From the NCBI RefSeq assembly GCF_000745775.1, contig NZ_JQJY01000003.1, positions 186,001 through 250,000 of the forward strand: 64,000 nt of DNA. Reading direction: 5' to 3'. A program made the position numbers and the translations under genes. Every line of letters begins with the position of its first letter. The stretch's first letter is position 1. The notes beneath the pieces are model-generated. The model worked only from the letters and a program-made list of their open reading frames with translations. It made no database searches and was not told the DNA's origin. This document shows, piece by piece, positions 44,586 to 54,223 of this stretch. The stretch is from Flavobacterium sp. ASV13 (GTDB lineage: Bacteria > Bacteroidota > Bacteroidia > Flavobacteriales > Flavobacteriaceae).

Positions 44586-44650
44586 GTTTCAAGTTATTTT
44601 AGTTTCAGGTTTCATGTTCCGCTCGAAACTTGAAACCTGAAACTTGAAAC
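44586..44650. repeat. GAAAC heptamers in an inverted pair
   Basis: Left arm with GTTTCAAGTT and GTTTCAGGTTTCATG units, right arm CGAAACTTGAAACCTGAAACTT onward; the arms are inverted copies around a TTCCGCT centre. The right arm is the strand-matched leader of the following gene. Confidence 0.85.
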
Positions 44651-44667
44651 AAAAAAACAATAAAGTT

Positions 44668-45036
44668 ATGGAAGTTAAAAAGCCCGAAAACATTGACGAA
44701 TACATCGGAGGATTTCCAAATGATGTACAGGAAGTTTTGGAGAAAGTAAGAATGACGATTCAGAAAGCTGCGCCTGATGCGAAGGAAAAAATCAGTTATT
44801 CAATGCCGGCTTTTGAGCAAAACGGAATCGTAGTATATTTTGCTGCTTTTAAAAACCATATCGGACTTTATGCTTTGCCAAGCGGACATAAAGAATTTGC
44901 AGACGAGCTTTCAAAATACAAATCGGGAAAAGGTTCAGTTCAGTTTCCCTTAAAAGATAAAATGCCCTATGATTTAATCACTAAAATTGTGAAATTTCGA
45001 GTGAAAGAAAATCTTGAAAAGGCCAAAAAGAAATAA
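44668..45036 (+). CDS. YdhG-like DUF1801 protein
   Basis: 122 residues from the ATG at 44668; the in-frame TTG at 44644 lies inside the repeat, so it is not used. IDEYIGGFPNDVQEVLEKVRMTIQKAAPDAKEKISYSMPAF is the family start. It resembles the YdhG/iron-chaperone subgroup, but no acidic ridge can be verified here. Followed 8 bases later by the 2H phosphoesterase gene. Confidence 0.82.
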   Translation: MEVKKPENIDEYIGGFPNDVQEVLEKVRMTIQKAAPDAKEKISYSMPAFEQNGIVVYFAAFKNHIGLYALPSGHKEFADELSKYKSGKGSVQFPLKDKMPYDLITKIVKFRVKENLEKAKKK

Positions 45037-45044
45037 AATTTTAA

Positions 45045-45728
45045 ATGAATTTAACCGAACACTACAACCAACTTTATAAAACCTCTTCTGAAGCTATTTC
45101 AGCAGGAAAATATGCGATTGATTCAGACCTAAAAAAAGAAGCTGATTCAAGGTTTGGAATAACGCTTTTAATTCGTCCGAGCGACGAAATAAAAGCAAAT
45201 ATTCAGCTTTTTATAAACGAATTTAAAAAAGCTGAACCAGAGCAATATTATTATCCTGATTCAGATATTCACATTACGGTTATGTCGATTATTTCCTGTT
45301 CAGAGGAATTTCAACTAAACCAGATTGCGCCAAATGACTATATTCAATTAATATGCAAAAGCATGGTTGATGCCGATAAAATTAAAATTCATTTTAAAGG
45401 TATTACAGCTTCATCTTCTGCCCTAATGATTCAGGGTTTTCCAACTGATGAAACTTTGAATAATTTCAGAAATAAACTTCGTGAAAACTTTAAAAGTTCG
45501 GATTTGTTACAAACAATTGACAGTCGTTATACGATTTCGACAGCACATGCAACGGTTATGCGTTTTCAGGAACCGCTTCATGATCCTAAGAAATTAATCG
45601 AAATCGCCGATAAATTTCGTGATTATGATTTTGGGGAATTTGATGTGAAAAATCTGGAATTGGTTTATAATGATTGGTATCAGCGCAAAAATACTACGCG
45701 AGTTTTGGGGAACTTTGGTTTGAGATAA
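45045..45728 (+). CDS. 2H phosphoesterase (2'-5' RNA ligase-like)
   Basis: 227 residues. Two HxT motifs in the right order: HITVMS (His76, Thr78) and HATVMR (His168, Thr170), the active site of the 2H superfamily that opens cyclic phosphates or joins RNA ends. N-terminal 30 residues are extra relative to LigT. Probably co-transcribed with the DUF1801 gene. Substrate not known. Confidence 0.82.
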   Translation: MNLTEHYNQLYKTSSEAISAGKYAIDSDLKKEADSRFGITLLIRPSDEIKANIQLFINEFKKAEPEQYYYPDSDIHITVMSIISCSEEFQLNQIAPNDYIQLICKSMVDADKIKIHFKGITASSSALMIQGFPTDETLNNFRNKLRENFKSSDLLQTIDSRYTISTAHATVMRFQEPLHDPKKLIEIADKFRDYDFGEFDVKNLELVYNDWYQRKNTTRVLGNFGLR

Positions 45729-46091
45729 TTATTTAAATTTCCCAAAATGCCATAAAACTCCAGATGGATCGTGAAGAAAACATTCACTTCCCCAATCTAA
45801 ATATCTTACCGGAGTTAGTTTTACACCTTCGTATTTTTCGGGAAGATTTAATGCTAAAAGCTCGTTGTAATATCTTTCAGTATCATCAACTTCGAGAAAA
45901 ATCATGGTATTTTCAATCCATTCTTTGGCATAATAATCCTGAAGATAAAAGGCAGTTTCTCCGCTTTTAAAAACAGAAAAATTGGATTCTAAAACGCCTT
46001 CCTCAAATCCTAAATCGCGATAAAAACTTCTCGATATTTCGAAATTTTTGGCGCCGATAAAGGGACGAATTGATTTGATATTGTGATTCAT
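45729..46091 (-). CDS. VOC (glyoxalase/bleomycin-resistance) family protein
   Basis: 120 residues with one VOC repeat pair: IRPFIGAKNFEISRSFYRDLGF and CFLHDPSGVLWHFGKF. Small VOC proteins bind metal and small molecules or sequester drugs. It converges with the 2H gene, with the stops touching. No drug-resistance context. Confidence 0.82.
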   Translation of the reverse strand: MNHNIKSIRPFIGAKNFEISRSFYRDLGFEEGVLESNFSVFKSGETAFYLQDYYAKEWIENTMIFLEVDDTERYYNELLALNLPEKYEGVKLTPVRYLDWGSECFLHDPSGVLWHFGKFK

Positions 46092-46109
46092 AACAACTTA
46101 AATTAAATA

Positions 46110-46664
46110 TTAGAACACATCATAACTTTCTAAAACATCAAAACCAACTCCACCTTTTTTTATAATGACTTTTACACTATCCGCTGAGTTAACTTTTTCT
46201 GTTTCTTTAAATTTAAAAACTAGTTCTTTTTCAGAACCAAAATAATTAAATCTAACTAAAGGATCTCTTTTATCTCGGCTGCCTTTTGGCCCTGGCATTG
46301 AACTTTTTTCTTTTATCACTGTCTTAAATTCTTTCGTAATAGTATCTGATAAATAATAATTAGCGGCCATAAATAGATAACAGGAAATAAAACCCCAAGA
46401 ACCTAAATTTTGAACAATAAGAATAAAATTACTTGAAATTGGATATATCTCTTTTAAATGTTTCTTACTTAAATAAAAAGCTAGAAACCCAACAATTAAA
46501 ATAATGAAAATTGGTACATATACACTTACAAGTGTTTTTCTGAAAATTAATATCTCAAAAAATAACAACGTAATACCTAAAATAAAAATGAAATAATAGA
46601 ATATTTTCCATTTCTTTTTTTCTTTTGAAATCTCTTCTATTTTAGTCTTTTTCGTTTTCTTCAT
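46110..46664 (-). CDS. Hypothetical membrane protein
   Basis: 184 residues with a Lys/Glu-rich N-terminus, four hydrophobic helices (about 22-42, 48-66, 78-96, 96-110) and a soluble C-terminal part beginning near residue 115 that holds GPKGSRDKRDPLVRF. Not recognised. Shares the strand and a 6-base gap with the CPA2 antiporter gene upstream, so it may be co-transcribed. Confidence 0.62.
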   Translation of the reverse strand: MKKTKKTKIEEISKEKKKWKIFYYFIFILGITLLFFEILIFRKTLVSVYVPIFIILIVGFLAFYLSKKHLKEIYPISSNFILIVQNLGSWGFISCYLFMAANYYLSDTITKEFKTVIKEKSSMPGPKGSRDKRDPLVRFNYFGSEKELVFKFKETEKVNSADSVKVIIKKGGVGFDVLESYDVF

Positions 46665-46670
46665 GAAACT

Positions 46671-48818
46671 TTATCCTTTTTTCAAAATACTTCCCAAACC
46701 TCTACCAATCTGTTCAATCGCTTCAAGACCTTTTGTTAAAGGCGTTGCGGTGAAATCTTCATAGGCATCCATAGCACTTTCTTTTCGATCGTCTTGCGGA
46801 TAAACCAAAATAATATTATTCTCTCCAAAGGACTTCTCAAATTTCTGCGGAAGTCTTTCAAAAATAGATTGATAGGAAACGGAGCCTTTTCTCGATAAAT
46901 TGAAAACAATCAAATCAGTTGGTTTCATTTCATCTGAAATCGATTCGAAATTATCCCATTCAATAACACTTTTAAATCCGAATTTTGCATTTAATCTTAA
47001 GTTATTTGCAATTCCTTGAATGGCTTGATGCGTTTTGTAATCGGCATAAATTACGATTGAGATGCTTAATTCCTGAGATAATCTACAGATTTTCTGCAAT
47101 AAAAGATGAAAACCAATTCCTCTTTCAGAAAATGGCGGACAAACAAAAACGAGTCTTTTTTCTTCTATAAAGTTAGTTGGAAATCGGCAGATGAATAAAC
47201 TTTTATCAACATTGTTGATTATAGAATCTACATTTTCTCCAAAAATTTTATCTAAAAATCCTGTCTTTTTAGGCCAGCCAATAATCACGATATCCGACAT
47301 GATTTCTTTAGAAGTTCTGGCAATTCCACTCGCTGGATTATGATCAATTCTCGCAATTGTATTTATTTTCACTTCTGAAGCTGAACCTTGAATAACAAAT
47401 TTATCTACGGCTTTTCGATATTTTAAAATATTCTTTTCGGCCTGATCATTATTCGGAACAATCGTCAATAATGTAACCGGATTTGGTGATTTTTTATCTT
47501 TAATCAAAAGTGCAAAATCCAATAAACTTGCTGTTGCAGAAGTTTTTGCCAGCGGAATTAAAATATGTTCATCTAAAATTTGATCATGGCTGGCATCTTC
47601 ATGCGAAATTTCTTCTTCACAAATAGCGATTTTTTTTGCTGCTTTTTCCGTAGCAAACGAAGCCACAATACAAGTAATCAAAATCAGAATAATAGTTCCG
47701 TTTAAGATATTTTCATCCAGAATTTTAGCTTTAAAACCAACTAAAATTACGGCCAAAGTTGCTGCGGCGTGCGCACTGCTCAATCCGAAAATTAATTGTC
47801 TTTCGGTTTTAGTATATCTAAAAACAATCTGCGTAAAAAAGGCTGCTGTCCATTTTCCAAAAATAGCCACAACACTCAATGTTGCTGCTACAATTAATGC
47901 TGTTGGTCCGCTTAAAATTACACTTACGTCAACCAGCATCCCAACAGAAATCAGGAAAAACGGAATAAATAATGAATTCCCAATAAATTCAATTCGGTTC
48001 ATCAAAGCAGAAGAATGCGGAATCAAAGGATTTAATGCTAAACCAGCAACGAAAGCGCCAATAATAGGCTCTACTCCTGCTACTTCGGCTAAGAAAGCCG
48101 CAAAGAAAACAACTGAAAGTACAAAAATATAATGCGCATGTTTTTCACTTTCCAATTTCTTAAAAAACCATTTGGCTATTCTCGGAATTACTAAAAACAT
48201 AATCGCTGAGAAAATCGCTAATGAAACAGTCAATTTTATCCAAAAAGCCTGATTTAAGCTCCCCTGGCTACTTCCCATAATTACAGCCAGAATAATCAAA
48301 ACTGCAGTGTCTGTCAAAATGGTTCCTCCAACAGTAATTGCAACTGCTTGATTTTTAGCAATTCCCAATTTACTCACAATTGGATATGCTACCAAAGTAT
48401 GCGTTGCAAACATGCTCGCTGTTAAAAAACTAGCATTGAACCCATATTGAAGCAAATAATAACACACAGGAAAACCGATCGAAAGCGGAATTATAAAAGT
48501 GAAAAATCCAAATAATAAGCTTTTGTTTCTATTGGCTTTAAACTCATTCATGTCCAGCTCTAAACCTGCAATAAACATGATATATAAAAGTCCGATGGTT
48601 GAAAATAAATTTACAGCCGAGTTCTTCTCCAAAAGATGAAGACCGTGAGGTCCAATAATGACTCCCGAAATAATAAGTCCGATAATTCCCGGAATATTGA
48701 TTTTTTTTAATAAAATCGGCGAAAGCAGGATTATGAAAAGTATTAAAGAAAAAATCAATACTGGATTAGTGAGTGGTAATTCGAATTCGTGTATGAAATG
48801 CCTGAAAAATTCTATCAT
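46671..48818 (-). CDS. CPA2 family cation:proton antiporter with universal-stress-like C-terminus
   Basis: 715 residues. About 12 membrane helices in the first 400 residues with the CPA2 core (LYIMFIAGLELDMNEFK, FAEVAGVEP-like block, VEPIIGAFVAGLALNPL), then two soluble alpha/beta domains (about 410-550 and 560-700) of the universal stress protein type that often gate such antiporters. It exchanges Na+ or K+ for protons across the inner membrane. No TrkA partner gene nearby. Confidence 0.88.
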   Translation of the reverse strand: MIEFFRHFIHEFELPLTNPVLIFSLILFIILLSPILLKKINIPGIIGLIISGVIIGPHGLHLLEKNSAVNLFSTIGLLYIMFIAGLELDMNEFKANRNKSLLFGFFTFIIPLSIGFPVCYYLLQYGFNASFLTASMFATHTLVAYPIVSKLGIAKNQAVAITVGGTILTDTAVLIILAVIMGSSQGSLNQAFWIKLTVSLAIFSAIMFLVIPRIAKWFFKKLESEKHAHYIFVLSVVFFAAFLAEVAGVEPIIGAFVAGLALNPLIPHSSALMNRIEFIGNSLFIPFFLISVGMLVDVSVILSGPTALIVAATLSVVAIFGKWTAAFFTQIVFRYTKTERQLIFGLSSAHAAATLAVILVGFKAKILDENILNGTIILILITCIVASFATEKAAKKIAICEEEISHEDASHDQILDEHILIPLAKTSATASLLDFALLIKDKKSPNPVTLLTIVPNNDQAEKNILKYRKAVDKFVIQGSASEVKINTIARIDHNPASGIARTSKEIMSDIVIIGWPKKTGFLDKIFGENVDSIINNVDKSLFICRFPTNFIEEKRLVFVCPPFSERGIGFHLLLQKICRLSQELSISIVIYADYKTHQAIQGIANNLRLNAKFGFKSVIEWDNFESISDEMKPTDLIVFNLSRKGSVSYQSIFERLPQKFEKSFGENNIILVYPQDDRKESAMDAYEDFTATPLTKGLEAIEQIGRGLGSILKKG

Positions 48819-49119
48819 ATTGTAATTTTATGCTTTGTGGTATTCTAATCGCAAAAAGACATTTTCAGAATTCAAAAAAATTCTTTGAAGTAATTTTTAA
48901 TTATACCAAACAATTTAAGCTGTTTTAGTGTAAGGCTCTTTACAAAAATACCGAAAAAACGCTAACTTTCTACGCAAACTGCATATTAAACAATTAAATT
49001 TATTTTGTTGCCAAATTATTAATTTTTAATACCTTTTTTAACAAAAATGCAACATTAACAATCAAAAGCGAATCATCATTGCATTATTCAATTATCTTTG
49101 TAATAACAAAATTGAAACA
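48819..49119. other. 301-bp intergenic region between the antiporter and serine dehydratase
   Basis: A divergent intergenic region, AT-rich, with no ORF or repeat family seen. It must hold both promoters. For the serine dehydratase a TATCTTTG box (49093-49100) is visible; none is obvious for the antiporter. Confidence 0.6.
49093..49100 (+). promoter_or_regulatory. Putative -7 box (TATCTTTG) for serine dehydratase
   Basis: Exact TAnnTTTG match 19 bases before the ATG at 49120. Confidence 0.5.
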
Positions 49120-50547
49120 ATGGAAGAATGTATCTCTGTTTTTGATATGCTTAAAATTGGTGTTGGACCTTCATCCTCACATACTTTGGGTCCTTGGAGA
49201 GCCGCAGAACGTTTTTTAGAAGAGCTAAAAAACGAATCTATTTTAGATCAGATCAAGCGCGTAAAAGTTGATTTATATGGCTCACTTTCGTTAACTGGAA
49301 AAGGGCACGCTACAGATTTGGCTGTAATGTTGGGCTTGAGCGGGCAAGATCCTGAATATATTCCGGTTGATAATATTGCCGGAATTATTAAAACGATCGA
49401 AAACAAAAATGAAATCGTTTTGGCAAATCAATATACGATTCCATTTTACTTTCTTCAGGATATTGTTTTCAATAAAGACTTTCTTCCTTTTCATGCTAAT
49501 GGCTTGAAATTTACTGCTTATAAAAATGATGATTCAGAATATGAATCGACTTTTTATTCAATTGGTGGTGGTTTTGTTGTCAAAGAAGAACGAGAAAATG
49601 CCAAAATAAAAGAAGTTATAAAGTGTGCTTTTCCTTTCCCGATTCAAAACGCTGTCGAGCTTTTGAATTATACCGTTTCAGAAAATAAATCAATTTCTGA
49701 AATTGTTTATGAAAATGAAAAGTCAATGCGTTCTGAAGATGAAATCCATTCCGAATTAATGCGTATTTGGAACACAATGCTGGAATGCATGTACATTGGC
49801 TGTCATTCTGAAGGAATTCTTCCTGGCGGACTTCATGTTCGTAGAAGAGCTTTTGATATGCATCAAAATTTAATTGGTCTTTCAAATTATACTGATCCAC
49901 AATCTTGGTTGGAAGAAATCAGAAAAACCGAAGTTAAATTTCGTCAAATTTTGAAATGGGTAAGCTGCTTTGCACTTGCCGTTAACGAAGTAAATGCTTC
50001 TTTAGGACGCGTCGTTACTGCACCAACAAACGGAAGTGCTGGTGTAATTCCTGCTGTTTTAATGTATTATATGGTAATCGAAAACCATAATGCAGGCGAA
50101 AAAGAAATCAAACAATTTTTGATGGTTGCCGGAGAAATTGGAAGTATCTTTAAAAAAGGATCAACAATTTCGGCTGCAATGGGAGGCTGTCAGGCTGAAA
50201 TTGGCGTTTCATCATCAATGGCGGCGGCCGCACTTTGCGAATTAATGGGCGGAACTCCTGCTCAGGTTTTGATGGCGGCTGAAATCGCAATGGAACATCA
50301 TTTAGGTTTAACCTGCGACCCAATTGGTGGTTTGGTTCAGATTCCGTGTATCGAAAGAAATACAATGGGCGCCATAAAGGCCATAAATGCTGCCGAATTA
50401 GCTCTTGAAACCGACTCAAAAAATGCAAAAGTGCCTTTAGACAAAGTAATCAATACCATGTGGCAAACTGCTAAAGACATGAATTCTAAATACAAAGAAA
50501 CCTCTGAAGGCGGATTGGCAATTGCCGTAAATATGGCTGATTGTTAG
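49120..50547 (+). CDS. L-serine ammonia-lyase, single-chain
   Basis: 475 residues, the fused beta/alpha bacterial form. [20 protein letters not shown] at the start, [30 protein letters not shown] and [19 protein letters not shown] contain the Ser/Cys motifs, with cysteines for the [4Fe-4S] cluster. It converts serine to pyruvate and ammonia. A single TTGAAAC unit lies directly before the ATG. Monocistronic with its own promoter box. Confidence 0.95.
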   Translation: MEECISVFDMLKIGVGPSSSHTLGPWRAAERFLEELKNESILDQIKRVKVDLYGSLSLTGKGHATDLAVMLGLSGQDPEYIPVDNIAGIIKTIENKNEIVLANQYTIPFYFLQDIVFNKDFLPFHANGLKFTAYKNDDSEYESTFYSIGGGFVVKEERENAKIKEVIKCAFPFPIQNAVELLNYTVSENKSISEIVYENEKSMRSEDEIHSELMRIWNTMLECMYIGCHSEGILPGGLHVRRRAFDMHQNLIGLSNYTDPQSWLEEIRKTEVKFRQILKWVSCFALAVNEVNASLGRVVTAPTNGSAGVIPAVLMYYMVIENHNAGEKEIKQFLMVAGEIGSIFKKGSTISAAMGGCQAEIGVSSSMAAAALCELMGGTPAQVLMAAEIAMEHHLGLTCDPIGGLVQIPCIERNTMGAIKAINAAELALETDSKNAKVPLDKVINTMWQTAKDMNSKYKETSEGGLAIAVNMADC

Positions 50548-50637
50548 AATATATTACTTAATTTTGCAAACTAAAAATCACTTTTTAAAAGTATAAATTG
50601 CTTTTAAAATCATTACAAAAACTAAAACTTACTCATA

Positions 50638-51456
50638 ATGTCAGTTGCTAAAAAAGATTATAAAAGAATCACTACCAAATCATTAATTGAAATGAAAAGC
50701 AATGGAGAAAAAATCTCTATGCTTACTGCGTACGATTATACAATGGCTAAAATTGTTGATACTGCTGGTGTTGATGTTATTTTAGTGGGTGATTCTGCTT
50801 CAAATGTAATGGCGGGTCACGAAACAACTTTGCCAATTACTTTAGATCAGATGATTTATCATGCTTCATCTGTAGTTCGCGCTGTCGAAAGAGCTTTAGT
50901 TGTAGTTGATTTACCTTTTGGAAGTTACCAGTCAGATCCAAAGGAAGCTTTGCGTTCTTCGATCAGAATCATGAAAGAAAGCGGCGGACATGCTGTAAAA
51001 TTAGAAGGCGGAAAAGAAATTAAAGAATCTATCAAAAAAATATTAAACGCTGGAATTCCAGTTATGGGACATTTGGGTTTAACGCCTCAGTCGATCTATA
51101 AATTTGGAACTTACAGTGTGAGAGCTAAAGAAGAGGAAGAAGCAGAAAAATTAATTGAAGATGCTAAACTGCTTGAAAAAATTGGTTGTTTTGCTGTAGT
51201 TTTAGAAAAAATTCCTGCTGATCTTGCTAAAAAAGTGGCTGACAGTATTTCGATTCCTGTTATCGGAATTGGTGCCGGAGGTGGTGTTGATGGTCAGGTT
51301 TTAGTAATTCACGATATGTTAGGTATGAACAATGAATTTAGTCCGCGTTTCTTGCGTCGTTACTTAAATTTATACGAATTAATGACAAAAGCAATCGGTC
51401 AATATGCTACTGATGTTAAGTCGAAAGATTTTCCTAACGCTGGGGAACAATATTAA
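50638..51456 (+). CDS. panB: 3-methyl-2-oxobutanoate hydroxymethyltransferase (PanB)
   Basis: 272 residues. [44 protein letters not shown] and [23 protein letters not shown] are the PanB hallmarks, with metal-binding Asp and His residues. First committed step of pantothenate synthesis. The other pan genes are not in this window. Followed by CTTAG repeats, then a four-helix-bundle gene. Confidence 0.97.
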   Translation: MSVAKKDYKRITTKSLIEMKSNGEKISMLTAYDYTMAKIVDTAGVDVILVGDSASNVMAGHETTLPITLDQMIYHASSVVRAVERALVVVDLPFGSYQSDPKEALRSSIRIMKESGGHAVKLEGGKEIKESIKKILNAGIPVMGHLGLTPQSIYKFGTYSVRAKEEEEAEKLIEDAKLLEKIGCFAVVLEKIPADLAKKVADSISIPVIGIGAGGGVDGQVLVIHDMLGMNNEFSPRFLRRYLNLYELMTKAIGQYATDVKSKDFPNAGEQY

Positions 51457-51459
51457 TTT

Positions 51460-51600
51460 TTAGACTTTCTTAGACTTCTTAGATATTAGACTCCTTAGAC
51501 TTGTGCTTTATTTTTTAAATCTAAAAACCTTAAGTCGATGTCAAGTCTAAATGAAAAATCTAAGAACTCTAAGTCAGTCAAAAAACCTAAATAATCTTAA
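51460..51600. repeat. Inverted CTTAGACTT/AAGTCTAAG repeat block left of the four-helix-bundle gene
   Basis: Units of 8-10 bases around TTAGACTT on the left (51463-51502) and AGTCTAA, CTAAG on the right (51542-51600). The two halves are inverted relative to each other. Confidence 0.82.
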
Positions 51601-51603
51601 AAA

Positions 51604-51954
51604 ATGCATCAATTTAAAGAGCTTTTAATTTGGAAAAAAAGCAGATTATTTTGTTCTAAAATTTATTCTATAACAGCTGGTTTTCCTAATGAAGAAAAAT
51701 TTGGAATAACCAATCAGTTAAGGAGAGCGGCTGTTTCAATTCCTTCAAATATAGCTGAAGGCTCTTCAAGAAACTCAAATAAAGATTTTGCAAGATTTTT
51801 AGAAATTGCAATTGGATCAGCTTATGAAGTTGAAACACAACTTCTAATTTCATCAGATCTAGGTTTTATGAATGAAGAAAACACATCTGAATTAATCAAC
51901 ATGTTGGAAGAAATAACTAAAATGACATCAAGATTTAGAGCAACTCTATTATAA
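51604..51954 (+). CDS. Four-helix-bundle protein (23S rRNA intervening-sequence type)
   Basis: 116 residues. Text HQFKELLIWKKSRLFCSKIY, FPNEEKFGITNQLRRAAVSIPSNIAEGSSR and FLEIAIGSAYEVETQLLIS is the typical 23S-rRNA-IVP/avd-like four-helix-bundle family (TIGR02436). These proteins are found in rRNA intervening sequences and in unlinked loci such as here; the function outside rRNA is unknown. It sits alone between panB and the RluA-type gene, flanked on both sides by CTTAG-family repeats. Confidence 0.88.
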   Translation: MHQFKELLIWKKSRLFCSKIYSITAGFPNEEKFGITNQLRRAAVSIPSNIAEGSSRNSNKDFARFLEIAIGSAYEVETQLLISSDLGFMNEENTSELINMLEEITKMTSRFRATLL

Positions 51955-51957
51955 ATC

Positions 51958-52003
51958 TAAAAATTCTAAGAAGTCTAAGTCAGTCTAAAATCTAAGCAAG
52001 TCT
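51958..52003. repeat. CTAAG-family repeat block right of the four-helix-bundle gene
   Basis: Units CTAAAAATT, CTAAGAAGT, CTAAGTCAGT, CTAAAAT, CTAAGCAAGT then CTAAA before the RluA start at 52007. Same orientation as the right half of the block at 51542-51600. Confidence 0.82.
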
Positions 52004-52006
52004 AAA

Positions 52007-52696
52007 ATGAAAATTATTTCAGATAAAAACAATCTCCAAATCTTGCATGAAGACAATCACATTATTGTGGTCAACAAGCGTGTGGGCGATATTGTGCAGG
52101 GAGATAAAACGGGAGACAAACCTTTATCTGATGTTGTGAAGGAATATATTAAAGCCAAATATAATAAACCAGGTGATGTTTTTTTGGGTGTAATTCATCG
52201 TTTGGATCGACCTACAACCGGAATTGTAGTTTTTGCGAGAACAAGTAAAGCTTTATCTCGAATGAACGAACTTTTTAGCAATCGTGAAACTAAAAAAACA
52301 TATTGGGCGGTTGTAAAAAACAAACCATTGGAAGCTAGCGCCAAATTAGTTCACTATTTAAAAAGAAACGAAAAAAACAATACTTCAAAAGCGCATTTAA
52401 AAGAAGTTCCCGACAGCAAACTCGCAAGTCTGGACTACAAAATCATCAAAGAACTTCAAAATTATACAGCTTTAGAAATTAATCTTCATACAGGTCGTCA
52501 TCATCAAATTAGAGCGCAGTTGTCGGCAATTGGTTCTCCAATCAAAGGAGATTTAAAATACGGCGCTGATCGCAGCAATCCTGACGGCGGAATTCATCTT
52601 CACGCTAGAAAGCTGGTTTTTGTTCATCCCGTTTCTAAAGAAAACATCACAATTATAGCGCCAGTTCCAGACGAGACAATTTGGAATGCCGTTTGA
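52007..52696 (+). CDS. RluA family pseudouridine synthase
   Basis: 229 residues. The catalytic Asp67 lies in HRLDRPTTG; ADRSNPDGGIHLHARKLVF and the GRHHQIRAQLSAIGSPIKGD block are family signatures. There is no S4 domain, so it belongs to the short RluA/TruC class acting on rRNA or tRNA. Its target cannot be chosen from sequence alone. The start codon directly follows the repeats. Confidence 0.92.
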   Translation: MKIISDKNNLQILHEDNHIIVVNKRVGDIVQGDKTGDKPLSDVVKEYIKAKYNKPGDVFLGVIHRLDRPTTGIVVFARTSKALSRMNELFSNRETKKTYWAVVKNKPLEASAKLVHYLKRNEKNNTSKAHLKEVPDSKLASLDYKIIKELQNYTALEINLHTGRHHQIRAQLSAIGSPIKGDLKYGADRSNPDGGIHLHARKLVFVHPVSKENITIIAPVPDETIWNAV

Positions 52697-52774
52697 TTTT
52701 TTATGATATAATTGTTAATTTTTTAATTATTATCGATTAACTTGCATAGTCAAAGAAAACAAGCTAATCATAAA

Positions 52775-54103
52775 ATGGACTACAAAAACGACATCGGATA
52801 CAGAAAAGAAACGCTGAAAAAATTGTTGTATAACATTCAAAAAAGCGAAGATTTAATTGTAAAAGCTTTGTACGATGATTTTAAAAAGCCAGAATTTGAA
52901 GCTGTTTTAACCGAAACAAATTATGTCATTTCGGAATTAAAAGATACCATCAAAAACATTAATTCCTGGGCTAAACCTAAAAACATTTTTCCGTCACTTC
53001 TCAATTTCCCTTCTACCGATTATATCTACAAAGAACCTTACGGAAAAGTTTTAGTTATTGCACCTTGGAATTATCCTTTTCAACTTGCACTTTGTCCCTT
53101 AATTGCCGCTGTTGCTGCCGGAAACAGAGTTGTTTTAAAACCATCGGAACTTACACCGCACACTTCAGCTATAATTGCTAAAATCATTGCTAAAACTTTT
53201 CATGTCAAACATGTAGAAGTTATTGAAGGAGGTGTCGAAATTTCAAACAAATTACTGGCAAAACGCTGGGATTATATATTTTTCACAGGAAGTGTTTCGG
53301 TCGGAAAAATTGTTGCTAAAGCAGCAGCGGAGAATCTAACACCGGTTACTTTAGAATTAGGAGGCAAAAATCCGTGTATTATTGATGAAACTGCTAATTT
53401 AAAACTGGCCGCAAAACGAATCGTCTGGGGGAAATTCATGAATGCTGGGCAAACTTGCATTGCGCCTGATTATATTTTGATTCAGAAAAACATGAAAGTC
53501 AATTTCATCACTTTTTTAATTGATGAAATATTAAAAGCATATGGAAAAAAAATAGACAAGTCTCCCGATTTTGCACGCATCATTAATACAAAAAACTGGT
53601 TACGTCTTGATAGTATGATTGAACGCGAAAAAGTAATTTTTGGTGGAGAAACCGATGCTGAAAAATTATACATCTCACCTACTTTAATTGAAGAACCAGC
53701 GTTAGATAGTCCTGTAATGAGAGAAGAAATCTTTGGACCTATTTTACCTATTCTTGTTTATGAAAACGAAGCTGATATTGAAAATGTGATCAATCAATAT
53801 GAAAAACCTTTAGCATTTTATGTTTTTAGCGAAAACAAAAATTTTGCTAAAAAACTAATTACAACATATTCTTTCGGCGGTGGATGTATCAACGATACAG
53901 TTGTTCATTTTTCGAATAAAAGACTTCCTTTTGGCGGTGTTGGGCACAGCGGTATAGGTGCTTATCACGGACAACTAAGCTTTGATATTTTCTCACATCA
54001 TAAAGCTATCGTAAAAAAAGCCAATTGGCTCGATCTGCCAATGCGATATGCTCCATATAAAGATAAATTAACTTCCCTTAAACGACTATTAGACTGGCTT
54101 TAA
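52775..54103 (+). CDS. Aldehyde dehydrogenase (class 3-like)
   Basis: 442 residues from the ATG at 52775; the in-frame TTG at 52742 would add 11 unconserved residues. Active-site Cys228 in NAGQTCIAPD and Glu194 in TLELGGKNPC. No N-terminal extension, C-terminal hydrophobic/basic tail (LKRLLDWL) like class 3 (fatty) aldehyde dehydrogenases that can be membrane-associated. It oxidises aldehydes with NAD(P). Not linked to neighbouring genes. Confidence 0.93.
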   Translation: MDYKNDIGYRKETLKKLLYNIQKSEDLIVKALYDDFKKPEFEAVLTETNYVISELKDTIKNINSWAKPKNIFPSLLNFPSTDYIYKEPYGKVLVIAPWNYPFQLALCPLIAAVAAGNRVVLKPSELTPHTSAIIAKIIAKTFHVKHVEVIEGGVEISNKLLAKRWDYIFFTGSVSVGKIVAKAAAENLTPVTLELGGKNPCIIDETANLKLAAKRIVWGKFMNAGQTCIAPDYILIQKNMKVNFITFLIDEILKAYGKKIDKSPDFARIINTKNWLRLDSMIEREKVIFGGETDAEKLYISPTLIEEPALDSPVMREEIFGPILPILVYENEADIENVINQYEKPLAFYVFSENKNFAKKLITTYSFGGGCINDTVVHFSNKRLPFGGVGHSGIGAYHGQLSFDIFSHHKAIVKKANWLDLPMRYAPYKDKLTSLKRLLDWL

Positions 54104-54223
54104 GCAAATAAAAAATGTCTTGGTTAATTTTGTAGATTATAATATGTAATTGATTAAAAATACTATATTTACGTTTCAATAATCAACGTAAATTCTAAAA
54201 GTACAAACAATTCCATAATAAAA

